From Roseiflexus sp. RS-1 (GTDB taxonomy: Bacteria > Chloroflexota > Chloroflexia > Chloroflexales > Roseiflexaceae), in assembly GCF_000016665.1 (NCBI RefSeq), contig NC_009523.1, positions 5,021,501 through 5,085,500 of the forward strand: DNA of 64,000 bases, read 5' to 3'. Of the stretch, positions 52,536 to 64,000 are shown in pieces. Under the pieces are notes generated by a model, which worked only from the letters and a program-made list of their open reading frames with translations, was not told where the DNA came from and did no database searches. The translations under genes were made by a program, and so were the position numbers. Within the stretch, counting starts at the first letter, position 1; each line of letters starts with the position of its first letter.

Positions 52536-52564
52536 ACACAAACCAGTCCGAAGGGCTTTTCTTT
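52526..52564 (+). terminator. Intrinsic terminator of the arg leader
   Basis: CCCTTCGGAC (52526-52535) pairs perfectly with GTCCGAAGGG (52546-52555) and is followed by CTTTTCTTT (52556-52564). It stands just before the GGAGGG ribosome-binding site of argC, so it attenuates the arg operon before its first gene. Confidence 0.95.
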
Positions 52565-52573
52565 GGAGGGTGC

Positions 52574-53587
52574 ATGATTCGCGTCGGTGTTTTTGGCGCC
52601 ACCGGGTATGCCGGTTACGAATTGCTGCGATGGCTGCGACGCCATCCAGAAGCGCGCGTGGTGTTCACAGCGTCCGAGTCGTCAGCCGGGGCGTCGCTCG
52701 CCGATGTTGTGCCGGGTCCGCTCGACGCGCCATTGATTGCACCCGATGAAGCGCCGCTGGCGGATGTCGATCTGGTTTTCCTTGCGCTACCGCATGGCGC
52801 TGCCGGGAAGATGGCGCGACGCGCACGCGCCGCCGGGGTGCGGGTCATCGATTTCTCCGCCGACTTTCGCCTGACGACGCCTGAAGCGTACCGGCGCTGG
52901 TATGGGCATGAACACCCGGCGCCTGAGTTGCTGCCAGCGCCTTATGGTCTGCCGGAACTCAATCGCGCCGCTCTGCGCAACGCGCCGCTAATCGCCAATC
53001 CTGGCTGCTATCCGACCGGTGTGCTGCTCGGTATCGCGCCGCTGCTGATGATGGGCGCGTTGACCGATCCGCTGATCATCGTCGATGCCAAGTCAGGGGT
53101 GTCGGGAGCGGGCCGCGCGCCGAAACAGAATACGCACTTCGTCGAGGTGAACGAAAACCTTGCGCCGTACAACATCGGTCAGGTTCACCGACACGTCGGC
53201 GAAATGATGCAGGAAGCACAGCGCATCGCCTGCGGCATAACGCCGGAGATTGTCTTCACGCCACAACTTCTGCCAGTGAGTCGCGGCATTCTGAGCACAA
53301 TCTACCTGCGCATACCGGACGACTGGAGCGAAGATCGGGTGCGGGCGCTGTACTGCGAACAGTACGCTGACGAGCCATTCGTGCGGGTGCTGCCGACGGG
53401 CGCGCTGGCAACCCTGGCGCACACGACACATACCAACGTCTGCGCCATCTCACTGACCCTGGCGCGACCCGGGTTGCTCATCGTGGTCTCCAGCGAGGAT
53501 AATATGGTCAAAGGCGCAGCCGGGCAGGCGATCCAGAACATGAACCTGATGTTCGATCTGGAGGAGACGACCGGGCTGATGGGTTGA
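52574..53587 (+). CDS. argC: N-acetyl-gamma-glutamyl-phosphate reductase
   Basis: A 337-residue enzyme that reduces N-acetylglutamyl phosphate to the semialdehyde with NADPH in arginine synthesis. The nucleotide-binding fold opens VGVFGATGYAGYELLRWL, the catalytic cysteine is in NPGCYPTGVLLG (about residue 147), and a C-terminal histidine lies in QVHRHVGEM. GGAGGG (52565-52570) precedes the ATG at 52574; an earlier in-frame GTG belongs to the leader region. It is the first gene after the attenuator. Its TGA stop is provided by a GTTGAAC heptamer, and argB follows after an array. Confidence 0.96.
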   Translation: MIRVGVFGATGYAGYELLRWLRRHPEARVVFTASESSAGASLADVVPGPLDAPLIAPDEAPLADVDLVFLALPHGAAGKMARRARAAGVRVIDFSADFRLTTPEAYRRWYGHEHPAPELLPAPYGLPELNRAALRNAPLIANPGCYPTGVLLGIAPLLMMGALTDPLIIVDAKSGVSGAGRAPKQNTHFVEVNENLAPYNIGQVHRHVGEMMQEAQRIACGITPEIVFTPQLLPVSRGILSTIYLRIPDDWSEDRVRALYCEQYADEPFVRVLPTGALATLAHTTHTNVCAISLTLARPGLLIVVSSEDNMVKGAAGQAIQNMNLMFDLEETTGLMG

Positions 53588-53689
53588 ACGTTGAACGTTG
53601 AACGTTGAACGTTGACCCCGGTTCTTGGTTCTCGGTTCTCAGTTCTTGGTTCCTGGTTCCTGGTTCTTGGTTCTCGGTTCTCGGTTCTC
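53583..53689 (+). repeat. GTTGAAC and GGTTCYY heptamer arrays between argC and argB
   Basis: Five heptamers of GTTGAAC type (53583-53617; the first contains the argC TGA stop) are followed by ten GGTTCYY heptamers (53620-53689, no indels). Nineteen bases later comes the argB ATG with its own ribosome-binding site GGAGAGAGGAG. The array sits inside an operon and is transcribed. Confidence 0.95.
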
Positions 53690-53708
53690 GATACAGGGGA
53701 GAGAGGAG

Positions 53709-54494
53709 ATGACAGACCCGGCACACCACGATGATCGACCGACACTGGTCATCAAAGTTGGCGGCAATGATCTCGACGACGCCACATTCGTTGCGGAACT
53801 GGCGCGTGTCGTGGCAGCGATTCGCCCACTTCCCGTCCTGGTGCATGGCGGCGGCAAGGAGATCGGAATCCTGCAAGAGACGCTGGGCAGCACACCACGC
53901 TTCGTTGGCGGGTTGCGTTACACCGATGCCACTGCGCTCACAGCGGCCGAGATGGTTCTATGCGGTAGTGTGAGCACGCGCCTGGTGGCGGCGCTCATTG
54001 CTGCTGGCGCTGATGCGCTCGGCATCTCCGGCGTGGATCGCGGACTGATCCGGGTCGTGAAACAGGAGCATCCGGCAGGCGATCTGGGGCGCGTCGGGCG
54101 CCCAACCGCAGTGCGTGGCGAGGTGCTGCGCGACTTGCTTGACCACGGCGTTATACCGGTGATTGCACCCATTGCGCTCGGACCCGATGGACCGTACAAC
54201 GTTAATGCCGACGAAGCGGCCGGCGCCGTTGCAGCAGCACTTGGCGTCAGCGAGGCAGTATTCGTCACCAATGTGCCTGGCGTGCTGGTCAAAGGCGATG
54301 TCATGCGCTATTTGACGCGCAGCGAGATCGAACGGTTAATCGCTGATGGCACGATCAGCGGCGGCATGATCCCCAAAGTGCGCGCTGCTCTCACCGCACT
54401 CGACGCTGGCGTACATGCCGCGCGAATCACCAATCTGGAGGGATTGCTGAACCAGGGAACAACGATCATCACGGAAAGGGAACCACACGAATGA
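53709..54494 (+). CDS. argB: Acetylglutamate kinase
   Basis: A 261-residue amino-acid kinase that phosphorylates N-acetylglutamate. LVIKVGGNDLDD (residues 12-23), VHGGGKEIG, VGGLRYTDATAL (substrate loop), IAPIALGPDGPYNVNADEAA and the lysine-containing ISGGMIPKVRAA all match. It lacks the long N-terminal helix of arginine-inhibited hexameric enzymes, so feedback by arginine may be weak (inference). AGAGGAG precedes the ATG at 53709. Its stop overlaps the argA-like start as ATGA. Confidence 0.95.
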   Translation: MTDPAHHDDRPTLVIKVGGNDLDDATFVAELARVVAAIRPLPVLVHGGGKEIGILQETLGSTPRFVGGLRYTDATALTAAEMVLCGSVSTRLVAALIAAGADALGISGVDRGLIRVVKQEHPAGDLGRVGRPTAVRGEVLRDLLDHGVIPVIAPIALGPDGPYNVNADEAAGAVAAALGVSEAVFVTNVPGVLVKGDVMRYLTRSEIERLIADGTISGGMIPKVRAALTALDAGVHAARITNLEGLLNQGTTIITEREPHE

Positions 54495-55006
54495 CCGTCC
54501 ACGTCCGCGAGTCACAGGTTTTTGTCGTACCGCCGCGCACACCCGAAATCATTGTGCGTTGCGCCGAAGAGGACGACGTTGCTGCTATCGTCGCTATTGT
54601 CGCCGAACATGCCCGCCAGGGGCACCTGCTGCCGCGGAGCGCCGATAATATCCGCGCCACCCTCTCGTCGTGGCTGGTTGCAGAGGTGGATGGCGCCGTG
54701 GCGGGCATCGGCTCGCTGGTGCAGATGAGTCCAACACTGGTCGAGGTGCGTTCGCTGGCGGTTCTGCCGCAGTATCGCGGGTTGCGCATCGGACAGACCA
54801 TCGTGCGCGGGCTGGTCGATGAGGCGCGTCGGCGCGGATTTCCGAAAGTGTTCGCATTGACGCGCGCGGTTCCGTTCTTTGAAAAATTGGGCTTCCGGAT
54901 CACATCGAAGGATGATTTCCCGGAAAAGGTCTGGCGCGACTGTGCAATCTGCCCGCTCCAGCATGCCTGTGACGAGACGGCGGTGGTGATAGAGGTTGAA
55001 TGTTGA
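54491..55006 (+). CDS. ArgA-like N-acetyltransferase of arginine synthesis
   Basis: A 171-residue single-domain GNAT protein. [20 protein letters not shown] (about residue 90) is the acetyl-CoA loop, [17 protein letters not shown] (about 120) is motif B, and the tail [13 protein letters not shown] (about 155) carries three cysteines, characteristic of the short ArgA-type L-glutamate (or glutamine) N-acetyltransferases rather than the long ArgA. This fits its position between argB and carA; it would supply acetylglutamate beside the ArgJ cycle. The stop TGA lies in a GTTGAAC heptamer (three heptamers at 54995-55015). Confidence 0.8.
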   Translation: MTVHVRESQVFVVPPRTPEIIVRCAEEDDVAAIVAIVAEHARQGHLLPRSADNIRATLSSWLVAEVDGAVAGIGSLVQMSPTLVEVRSLAVLPQYRGLRIGQTIVRGLVDEARRRGFPKVFALTRAVPFFEKLGFRITSKDDFPEKVWRDCAICPLQHACDETAVVIEVEC

Positions 55007-55041
55007 ACGTTTCAAGTTCCACTCAATCAAGAGGTTGCTTC

Positions 55042-56202
55042 ATGACGACACGGACGCGCGCACTGCTGGCGCTGGAAGATGGCACGATCTGGCATGGATA
55101 TGCGCTGGGCGCGATTGGCGAACGGGCTGGTGAAGTGGTGTTCAACACCTCGATGACCGGCTATCAGGAAGTGTTGACCGATCCGTCATACTATGGTCAG
55201 ATCGTGGTGATGACCGCGCCGCATATTGGCAACACTGGGGTCAACCGGGAAGACGAGGAGAGCCGTCACCCGTGGGTTGCCGGGTTCGTTGTGCGCGCTG
55301 CCAGTCCATACGTCTCCAACTGGCGCGCCGCGCAGTCGCTCCACGAGTATCTGGCGGATCATGGCATCGTGGCAATGACCGGCGTCGATACGCGGGCGCT
55401 GGTGCGGCATATCCGCACCCAGGGCGCAATGCGCGCGGTCATCTCGTCCCAAGACCCGGAACCGGATCGCCTGATCGCAGCAGCGCGCGCTGCGCCGTCG
55501 ATGAACGGTCTCGACCTGGTGCCGTATGTCACCTGCGCCGAACCGTACCACTGGGTCGAGGGCAATCCGGGAGAGTGGGGTAGGGGCGAAACACCGGCGC
55601 AACGTGGCGAGCCGACGTTCCACGTCGTCGCCTACGACTTCGGCATCAAGCGCAACATTCTGCGCCTGCTGGCGGAACATGGGTGTCGCGTCACCGTTGT
55701 GCCAGCCACCACGCCCGCTGCTGACGTGCTGGCGCTCGAACCGGACGGCGTTTTTCTCTCGAATGGACCAGGCGACCCGGCAGCGGTGACGTATGGCGTG
55801 CAGGCTGTGCGCGACCTGCTGGGCAAAACACCGGTGTTCGGCATCTGTCTCGGTCATCAGATCCTCGGTCTGGCGCTTGGCGGCACAACCTATAAACTGC
55901 ACTTCGGTCACCGGGGCGGCAACCAGCCGGTGCGCTTCAGCGATACCATGCGGGTGGAAATTTCGAGCCACAACCACGGCTTCGCCGTCGATGCGTCATC
56001 GTTGCCCGATGGTGTTGAAATCACCCATGTCAACCTGAACGATGGATGTGTCGAAGGATTGCGTGCGCCGGACAAACAGGCTTTCAGCGTACAGTACCAC
56101 CCTGAGGCGGCGCCGGGACCGCACGACGCGCGGTACCTGTTTCGCCAGTTTGTCGAACTGATGGCGCAGGCGCGGAACCGTCATCAGGCATCGAGCGGTT
56201 GA
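55042..56202 (+). CDS. carA: Carbamoyl-phosphate synthase small subunit
   Basis: A 386-residue glutaminase subunit. The N-terminal CPSase small domain (residues 1-150; [20 protein letters not shown]) is followed by a class I amidotransferase domain with the catalytic cysteine in [18 protein letters not shown] (about residue 272) and the His-Glu pair in [14 protein letters not shown] (about 355). It releases ammonia from glutamine for CarB. GAGG lies seven bases before the ATG at 55042. It sits within the arg operon, so the carbamoyl phosphate made here probably feeds arginine synthesis. Confidence 0.96.
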   Translation: MTTRTRALLALEDGTIWHGYALGAIGERAGEVVFNTSMTGYQEVLTDPSYYGQIVVMTAPHIGNTGVNREDEESRHPWVAGFVVRAASPYVSNWRAAQSLHEYLADHGIVAMTGVDTRALVRHIRTQGAMRAVISSQDPEPDRLIAAARAAPSMNGLDLVPYVTCAEPYHWVEGNPGEWGRGETPAQRGEPTFHVVAYDFGIKRNILRLLAEHGCRVTVVPATTPAADVLALEPDGVFLSNGPGDPAAVTYGVQAVRDLLGKTPVFGICLGHQILGLALGGTTYKLHFGHRGGNQPVRFSDTMRVEISSHNHGFAVDASSLPDGVEITHVNLNDGCVEGLRAPDKQAFSVQYHPEAAPGPHDARYLFRQFVELMAQARNRHQASSG

Positions 56203-56244
56203 ATAAATGACGGAAACAAACCATAAGCGCCTGAGGAAAACGCT

Positions 56245-56703
56245 ATGTCACTCTATCAGCGCCTGCGTCCCCTGTACCACCGATCACCGCAAGAGCGTAT
56301 TCAGGTGATGCAGGCGGAACTTGCTGCACCGCTCGATGCCACACGTCGCGCCCTTGACCGATTGCTGCAACTGGACGCGGAACAGACAGCACCATTGATG
56401 CGGGGACGATACGATGAACTGCTCGACGTGCTGCGTGATTCGATGGCACGCCTCGAAACGCTCGTCGCTGAAGGAAGCGCACGCGCAGACGGCAGCATAA
56501 GCGACCGCGACCTGCACGTGTATCGACACGATCTGCTGACCCCGCTCGGCAATGTGCGTGGTGTCGCCCGCCTGCTGGTCCGTATCAATTCACCTGACCT
56601 GCCGCCCGGTTTCACGCAGGTGACCCGTGATCTGGACGATGCCTCCCGCGACGTGCTCGATGTCATCGATGCGCTGACGGCATCACAGGAGCGAACAGAA
56701 TAA
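56245..56703 (+). CDS. Orphan histidine-kinase DHp-like protein
   Basis: A 152-residue helical protein between carA and car[20 protein letters not shown] (about residue 90) looks like the H-box of a HisKA dimerisation domain, with a possible phosphorylatable histidine, but no ATP-binding domain follows. The N-terminal 70 residues are helical. GAGGA precedes the ATG. It may accept or buffer phosphate from a kinase elsewhere, or act as a dimerisation adaptor. I do not know a named family for it. Confidence 0.65.
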   Translation: MSLYQRLRPLYHRSPQERIQVMQAELAAPLDATRRALDRLLQLDAEQTAPLMRGRYDELLDVLRDSMARLETLVAEGSARADGSISDRDLHVYRHDLLTPLGNVRGVARLLVRINSPDLPPGFTQVTRDLDDASRDVLDVIDALTASQERTE

Positions 56704-56774
56704 GATGCAGCAATTCCGACCAATCGCCCGGAGAGACATCAAAGAGACGCCGAGAAGAGAGAGTTGAACGATCA

Positions 56775-60112
<3,338 letters not shown>

Positions 60113-60116
<4 letters not shown>

Positions 60117-61336
60117 GCGCAAAAGTCAACAAAGTCGTTCTGGCATACTCCGGCGGTCTCGACACCAGCATCATCGTTCCATGGCTGAAGCAGAACTACG
60201 GCAATCCCGAAGTCATCTGCTACTGCGCCAATATCGGTCAGGACGATGAATTGAGCGGTCTGGAGGAGAAAGCCATCGCCACCGGCGCCTCGAAGTGCTA
60301 CGTCGAAGACCTGCGCGAAGAGTTTGTGCGCGATTTTCTCTTCCCGCTGCTCCAATCTGGCGCCGTGTACGAGCGCACCTATCTGCTCGGCACATCGGTA
60401 GCGCGCCCACTGATCGCCCGTCGCCAGGCGGAAATCGCGCTCCAGGAAGGCGCCGACGCCCTCGCGCACGGCTGCACCGGCAAAGGAAATGATCAGGTGC
60501 GCTTCGAATTGACCTACATGGCATTCGCGCCGCACCTGAAAGTGATCGCCCCCTGGCGCGAGTGGAATATCCGTAGCCGCGAGGACGCGCTCGACTACGC
60601 CGCCGAACATAACGTTCCGGTCACCGCCACGCTCAAATCGATCTACAGCCGTGACCGCAACATCTGGCATATGTCGCACGAGGGTGGCATCCTGGAGGAC
60701 CCGTGGAACGAACCGGAAGAAGCGATGTACACCCTGACGACGGACCCCGAAGCAGCGCCAGACGAACCGGAGTATGTTGTGATCGGGTTCGAGCAGGGAA
60801 CGCCGGTGAGCGTCAACGGTAAGCGCCTGGGACCGGTCGAACTGCTGCTGACCCTGAACGACATCGGCGCAAAGCATGGCATCGGACGCGTCGATCTGGT
60901 GGAAAACCGGCTGGTCGGCATGAAAAGCCATGGCGTCTATGAAACTCCTGGCGGGACGATTCTGCGAGTGGCGCACCAGGGGCTTGAGCAACTGACGCTC
61001 GACCGTGATACGCTGCACTACAAAGACGTGATCGCCCATCGCTACGCCGAACTGGTTTACTATGGGCAGTGGTACACACCGCTGCGCGAGGCGCTCGATG
61101 CATTTGTGCGCGTCACCCAGCGTAACGTCACCGGCGAGGCGCGCCTGAAACTGTATAAGGGGAATGCAACCCTGGTCGGGCGGCGCGCAGCGAAGAGCCT
61201 CTACAACCCCGACATCGCCAGTTTCACGATGAGTGACAGTTATAACCAGAAGGACGCCGAAGGGTTCATCAAGATTTTTGGGCTGCCGGTGAAGGTGCAG
61301 GCGCTGCTGGAGGGGCGGTCAAGGGGTGAACGTTGA
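60113..61336 (+). CDS. argG: Argininosuccinate synthase
   Basis: A 407-residue enzyme that joins citrulline and aspartate with ATP. The N-type ATP pyrophosphatase P-loop is [18 protein letters not shown] (about residue 8); citrulline and aspartate contacts lie in [16 protein letters not shown] (about 120); the conserved end is [19 protein letters not shown]. The ATG overlaps the carB stop. The final codons (AGG-GGT-GAA-CGT-TGA) read into the heptamer array, which supplies the stop and may have replaced the original C-terminal tail. Confidence 0.97.
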
Positions 61337-61715
61337 AGGTTGAAGGTTGAAGGTTGAAGGTTGCACGTTGCGCGTGGCACGTTGCACGTTGCGCGTGGCA
61401 CGTTGCACGTTGAAGGTTGCGCGTTGCGCGTGGCACGTTGCACGTTGAACGTTGAACGTTACACTACATTTTCTGTCAGTTCCTGGTTCCCGGTTCCTGG
61501 TTCTCAGTTCCTGGTTCTTGGTTCCGGGTTCTCAGTTCTCAGTTCTCAGTTCTCGGTTCTCAGTTCTCAGTTCCTGGTTCCCGGTTCCCGGTTCTCAGTT
61601 CCTGGTTCTTGGTTCCTGGTTCTCGGTTCTTGGTTCCTGGTTCCTGGTTCTTGGTTCTCGGTTCCTGGTTCCTGGTTCTTGGTTCTTGGTTCTCGGTTCC
61701 TGGTTCTCAGTTCTC
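61325..61715 (+). repeat. Twenty GTTGAAG-type and 34 GGTTCYY-type heptamers between argG and argJ
   Basis: Twenty contiguous heptamers run from 61325 to 61464 (GTTGAAG, GTTGCAC, GTTGCGC, GTGGCAC) without any indel; the argG stop is inside the second. A 13-bp gap follows, then 34 contiguous GGTTCYY/AGTTCYY heptamers (61478-61715), again without an indel. The argJ ATG follows exactly one heptamer length later (61723). The plus-strand open frames across this region (rich in LVLGSWF) are repeat artefacts. Confidence 0.97.
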
Positions 61716-61722
61716 ACAGCAT

Positions 61723-62946
61723 ATGCAGACAGACACATTCTCACTTGCGCGTGGTTTTACTGCCACTGCAACCGCCTGCGGACTGAAACCGAACGGTGCG
61801 CTTGATATGGCGCTGATCACCGCCGATGTTCCATGCAGCGCCGCCGGTCTCTTCACGACCAACCGCGTCAAGGCAGCGCCGGTGATCTACGACCAGGAGA
61901 TTCTGGCGACGAATGCCAGCGCCATTCGCGCCGTGATCGTCAATGCGGGGAATGCCAACGCCTGCACCGGACCGCAGGGCGCTGCGAGCTGTCGCGCGAT
62001 GGCGGAACTGACCGCCGAACGGCTCGGGTGCCGCGCCGATCAGGTACTGGTGCTCTCAACCGGCGTCATCGGTCGGCAACTCGACATGACAAAAGTGGCG
62101 CAGGGCATTGCCAGTCTGACCGGACCGACTGCTCATTCGGGCGCCGGCGCCGCCGCGCGCGCTATGATGACCACCGACACACACCCAAAAGTCGCTTCAC
62201 GCACCATCACCGTTGCCGAACGCACGGTCACGATTGCCGGGATGTGCAAAGGCGCCGGCATGATTCATCCCAACATGGCGACGATGCTGGCGATTGTGAC
62301 CACCGATGCGCACGCGCATCCTGCACAACTCGACCGCGCCCTGCGCATTGCCGCCAATCGCAGTTTCAACCGTGTCAGCGTTGATGGCGACACCAGCACC
62401 AACGATACCCTGCTCCTCCTGGCGTCTGGTGCGTCTGGCGTCCCCGTGAGCGACACTCCGCTCACGGATGGGCTTGCATTCGACGACTTCACTGCAACGC
62501 TCACGGATGTGTGCATCGACCTGGCGAAACAGATTGCGCGCGATGGCGAAGGCGCCACACGCCTGGTCGAAATCACGGTCAGCGGCGCGCAGGACGAGCA
62601 ACAGGCGCACCAGGTGGCAAATGCCATCGCGCGATCCCCGCTGGTCAAAACCGCGATCCACGGCGGCGACCCGAATTGGGGACGGATCCTGTGCGCCGCC
62701 GGGTACAGCGGCGCTGCCATCGACCCCGACCGCCTGGCACTCTGGTTTGGTCCGCCAGAAGCGTCGATCCAGCTTGTGGCGCATGGGTTGCCGCTCGACG
62801 CCGACCTGGCGGCAGCATCGGCGCTGCTGCGCCAGGACCCGGTCTTCATTACGCTCGACCTGGGGCTGGGCGACGCACGAACCACTGTCTGGACGTGCGA
62901 TTTCAGCAAAGAGTACGTCGAAATTAATGCCCACTATACAACGTAG
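61723..62946 (+). CDS. argJ: Bifunctional ornithine acetyltransferase / acetylglutamate synthase
   Basis: A 407-residue ArgJ. It self-cleaves before a threonine in KGAGMIHPNMATMLAIVTTD (about residue 180), producing alpha and beta chains; the N-terminal FSLARGFTATATACGLKPNG and NAGNANACTGPQG blocks and the C-terminal ILCAAGYSGAAIDP segment match the family. It recycles the acetyl group from acetylornithine to glutamate. The ATG at 61723 has no Shine-Dalgarno site and directly follows the repeat array. The membrane protein gene overlaps its 3' end by 20 bp. Confidence 0.95.
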   Translation: MQTDTFSLARGFTATATACGLKPNGALDMALITADVPCSAAGLFTTNRVKAAPVIYDQEILATNASAIRAVIVNAGNANACTGPQGAASCRAMAELTAERLGCRADQVLVLSTGVIGRQLDMTKVAQGIASLTGPTAHSGAGAAARAMMTTDTHPKVASRTITVAERTVTIAGMCKGAGMIHPNMATMLAIVTTDAHAHPAQLDRALRIAANRSFNRVSVDGDTSTNDTLLLLASGASGVPVSDTPLTDGLAFDDFTATLTDVCIDLAKQIARDGEGATRLVEITVSGAQDEQQAHQVANAIARSPLVKTAIHGGDPNWGRILCAAGYSGAAIDPDRLALWFGPPEASIQLVAHGLPLDADLAAASALLRQDPVFITLDLGLGDARTTVWTCDFSKEYVEINAHYTT

Positions 62947-64000
62947 GGGAATAGCAGTTCTTCTCCTCAGTCTGAGTGCGACGATCTTCCTCTGGCGTCC
63001 ACTCATTGGCGGCGAGGTCTTCCTGCCGCTTGATGCCCTGTTGCACCTGCATCCCTGGCGCTATTCGTATGAACGTGTGCCGGTCAACAACCACGTCTGG
63101 ACTGACCCGATCCGTCAGATCTACCCCCGACGCCTGCTGACGAACGCGATCGTTCGCCAGGGAGCGTGGCCCCTCTGGAACCCAACGATTCTGAGCGGTG
63201 TTCCGCTGTTCGATGACGGGCAGATCGCCTTCTTCTATCCGCCGAACCTGATCTTTCTCATCATGCCGCTCGATAAGGCGTTTGGCATCTATGCCTGGGT
63301 TCAGCTGATCATCGCCGGACTGGGAAGTTATTCATTTGCGCGACGGATCGGGCTGGATATGGGACCAGCGCTCCTGGCAGGGGTCTGCTACATGTTCACC
63401 GGGCATATGCTCACCTACCTGCCCTTCCCGGAATTGTCGGGCGCGACCGCCATGCTGCCATGGTGCTTCTGGGGCGTCGAGCGGGCGTTGAGCAGCGGCG
63501 CCTGGCGGAGTTGGGCAGTCGCAGCCGCGATGCTGGGACTCGTTGTGCTGGCGCAGATACAACTGGCGTTTTACACATACGTGGCAACCGGATGCTACGC
63601 GCTGTTTCGCATCATGCAGCACGATGAAGGGCGCACGGCAGCGCGCTGGCGCATGCTGACCGGTCTGGCGCTGGCATATGCGCTGGGTCTCGGATTGAGC
63701 GCCGTGCAACTGTTGCCTGCAATGGCGCTGTCGGCGCAGGGGCAGCGGAGCGACATCGGGTTCTCGCTGGCGCCGCCGGAAGAATATTTCGGCAGTATGC
63801 TGCGGCTTGTCTTTCCTGCGCTCGGCGGCTTCGAGCGGATAGGACCGCCACCCGCATGGGGACCGCCAACTTTCCAGGTGCCTTACCCCTACGTCGGGGT
63901 GACACCGCTGGCGCTGGCGATCATCGGTCTGGCGATTGCGCGTCATCGTCTGGCGGCGTTCTTCGGCATTGTCGCCGTAGCATCGTTCGCACTGGCAGTG
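62927..64000 (+). CDS. YfhO-like polytopic membrane protein, cut by window end
   Basis: About 358 codons of a large membrane protein. The start MPTIQRRGIAVLLLSLSATI is followed by DALLHLHPWRYSYERVPVNN and FYPPNLIFLIMPLDKAFGIY, typical of the YfhO/GT-C-like family whose extracytoplasmic loop precedes many membrane segments. YfhO proteins are linked to lipoteichoic-acid or glycolipid glycosylation in Firmicutes; the role here is unknown. The ATG at 62927 lies inside argJ, so translation may be coupled to it. The frame remains open at the window edge. Confidence 0.75.
   Translation, partial: MPTIQRRGIAVLLLSLSATIFLWRPLIGGEVFLPLDALLHLHPWRYSYERVPVNNHVWTDPIRQIYPRRLLTNAIVRQGAWPLWNPTILSGVPLFDDGQIAFFYPPNLIFLIMPLDKAFGIYAWVQLIIAGLGSYSFARRIGLDMGPALLAGVCYMFTGHMLTYLPFPELSGATAMLPWCFWGVERALSSGAWRSWAVAAAMLGLVVLAQIQLAFYTYVATGCYALFRIMQHDEGRTAARWRMLTGLALAYALGLGLSAVQLLPAMALSAQGQRSDIGFSLAPPEEYFGSMLRLVFPALGGFERIGPPPAWGPPTFQVPYPYVGVTPLALAIIGLAIARHRLAAFFGIVAVASFALAV

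Noticed and set aside
61452-61805. Plus-strand frames such as LVLGSWFLVPGS before argJ
   Set aside because: Heptamer-array translations. The ArgJ family N-terminus begins at 61723.

Overview
The window is about 60% G+C and free of tRNA and rRNA genes. It most resembles a chromosome segment of a filamentous Chloroflexota bacterium, probably of the Roseiflexus type. That assignment is an inference from the overall protein style: a giant NB-ARC/WD40 protein, membrane SARP-like and GAF regulators, an FdhA/FdhD pair, and dense heptamer repeat arrays. No marker gene was searched. Most genes have clear Shine-Dalgarno sites, and several look leaderless.

Layout. 0-2.7 kb: mutS2 (3' end outside the window) and cvpA. 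3.0-4.5 kb: a small operon of a winged-helix regulator and a CPBP membrane protease, with a self-overlapping operator, divergent from 4.6-7.8 kb, which holds a formate-dehydrogenase-like molybdopterin oxidoreductase and fdhD. 8.0-15.4 kb: a tightly overlapped five-gene MoxR/VWA operon (SWIM zinc finger, DUF5691-like, MoxR AAA+, DUF5682-like, VWA), followed by a 1,523-residue STAND ATPase with 18 almost identical WD40 repeats (15.6-20.2 kb). 20.2-24 kb: a heptamer array, a GNAT acetyltransferase, a Crp-type regulator and an SDR. 23.6-28.8 kb: a T-box riboswitch placed, unusually, before a MerR-GAF signalling protein, then a membrane-bound SARP-like regulator. 28.9-30.5 kb: a PH-domain protein and a membrane kinase. 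30.5-35.2 kb: an insertion zone with two IS elements, an IS relic, two kinds of MITE-like element, truncated genes and repeat arrays. 35.2-42.4 kb: a phosphoesterase, a Cys/Met-metabolism PLP enzyme, a hybrid histidine kinase and a secreted glycosidase. 43-47 kb: an exopolysaccharide cluster (response regulator, BY-kinase, two Wzz-like proteins, GT4). 47-52 kb: a rubrerythrin/DinB fusion, a LOG-family protein, an OmpR-type regulator and birA. 52.3-63 kb: an arginine/carbamoyl-phosphate operon argC-argB-(argA-like)-carA-(DHp-like)-carB-argG-argJ, then a YfhO-like membrane protein running off the end.

Main discoveries. (1) The arg operon is preceded by a complete ribosome-mediated attenuator: a consensus promoter, a 24-codon leader peptide with five Arg codons, an 11-bp antiterminator pairing and a 10-bp terminator with a U-tract just before the argC ribosome-binding site. 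(2) A T-box leader with its own consensus promoter controls a MerR-GAF regulator rather than an aminoacyl-tRNA synthetase or amino-acid gene. (3) Two families of strictly 7-bp repeats recur between co-directional genes in a fixed order. The GTTGAA family repeatedly supplies the TGA stop of the upstream gene, and the GGTTCYY family runs up to the next start codon. (4) The near-identical WD40 repeats beside a MoxR/VWA operon look like a rapidly diversifying recognition and conflict locus.
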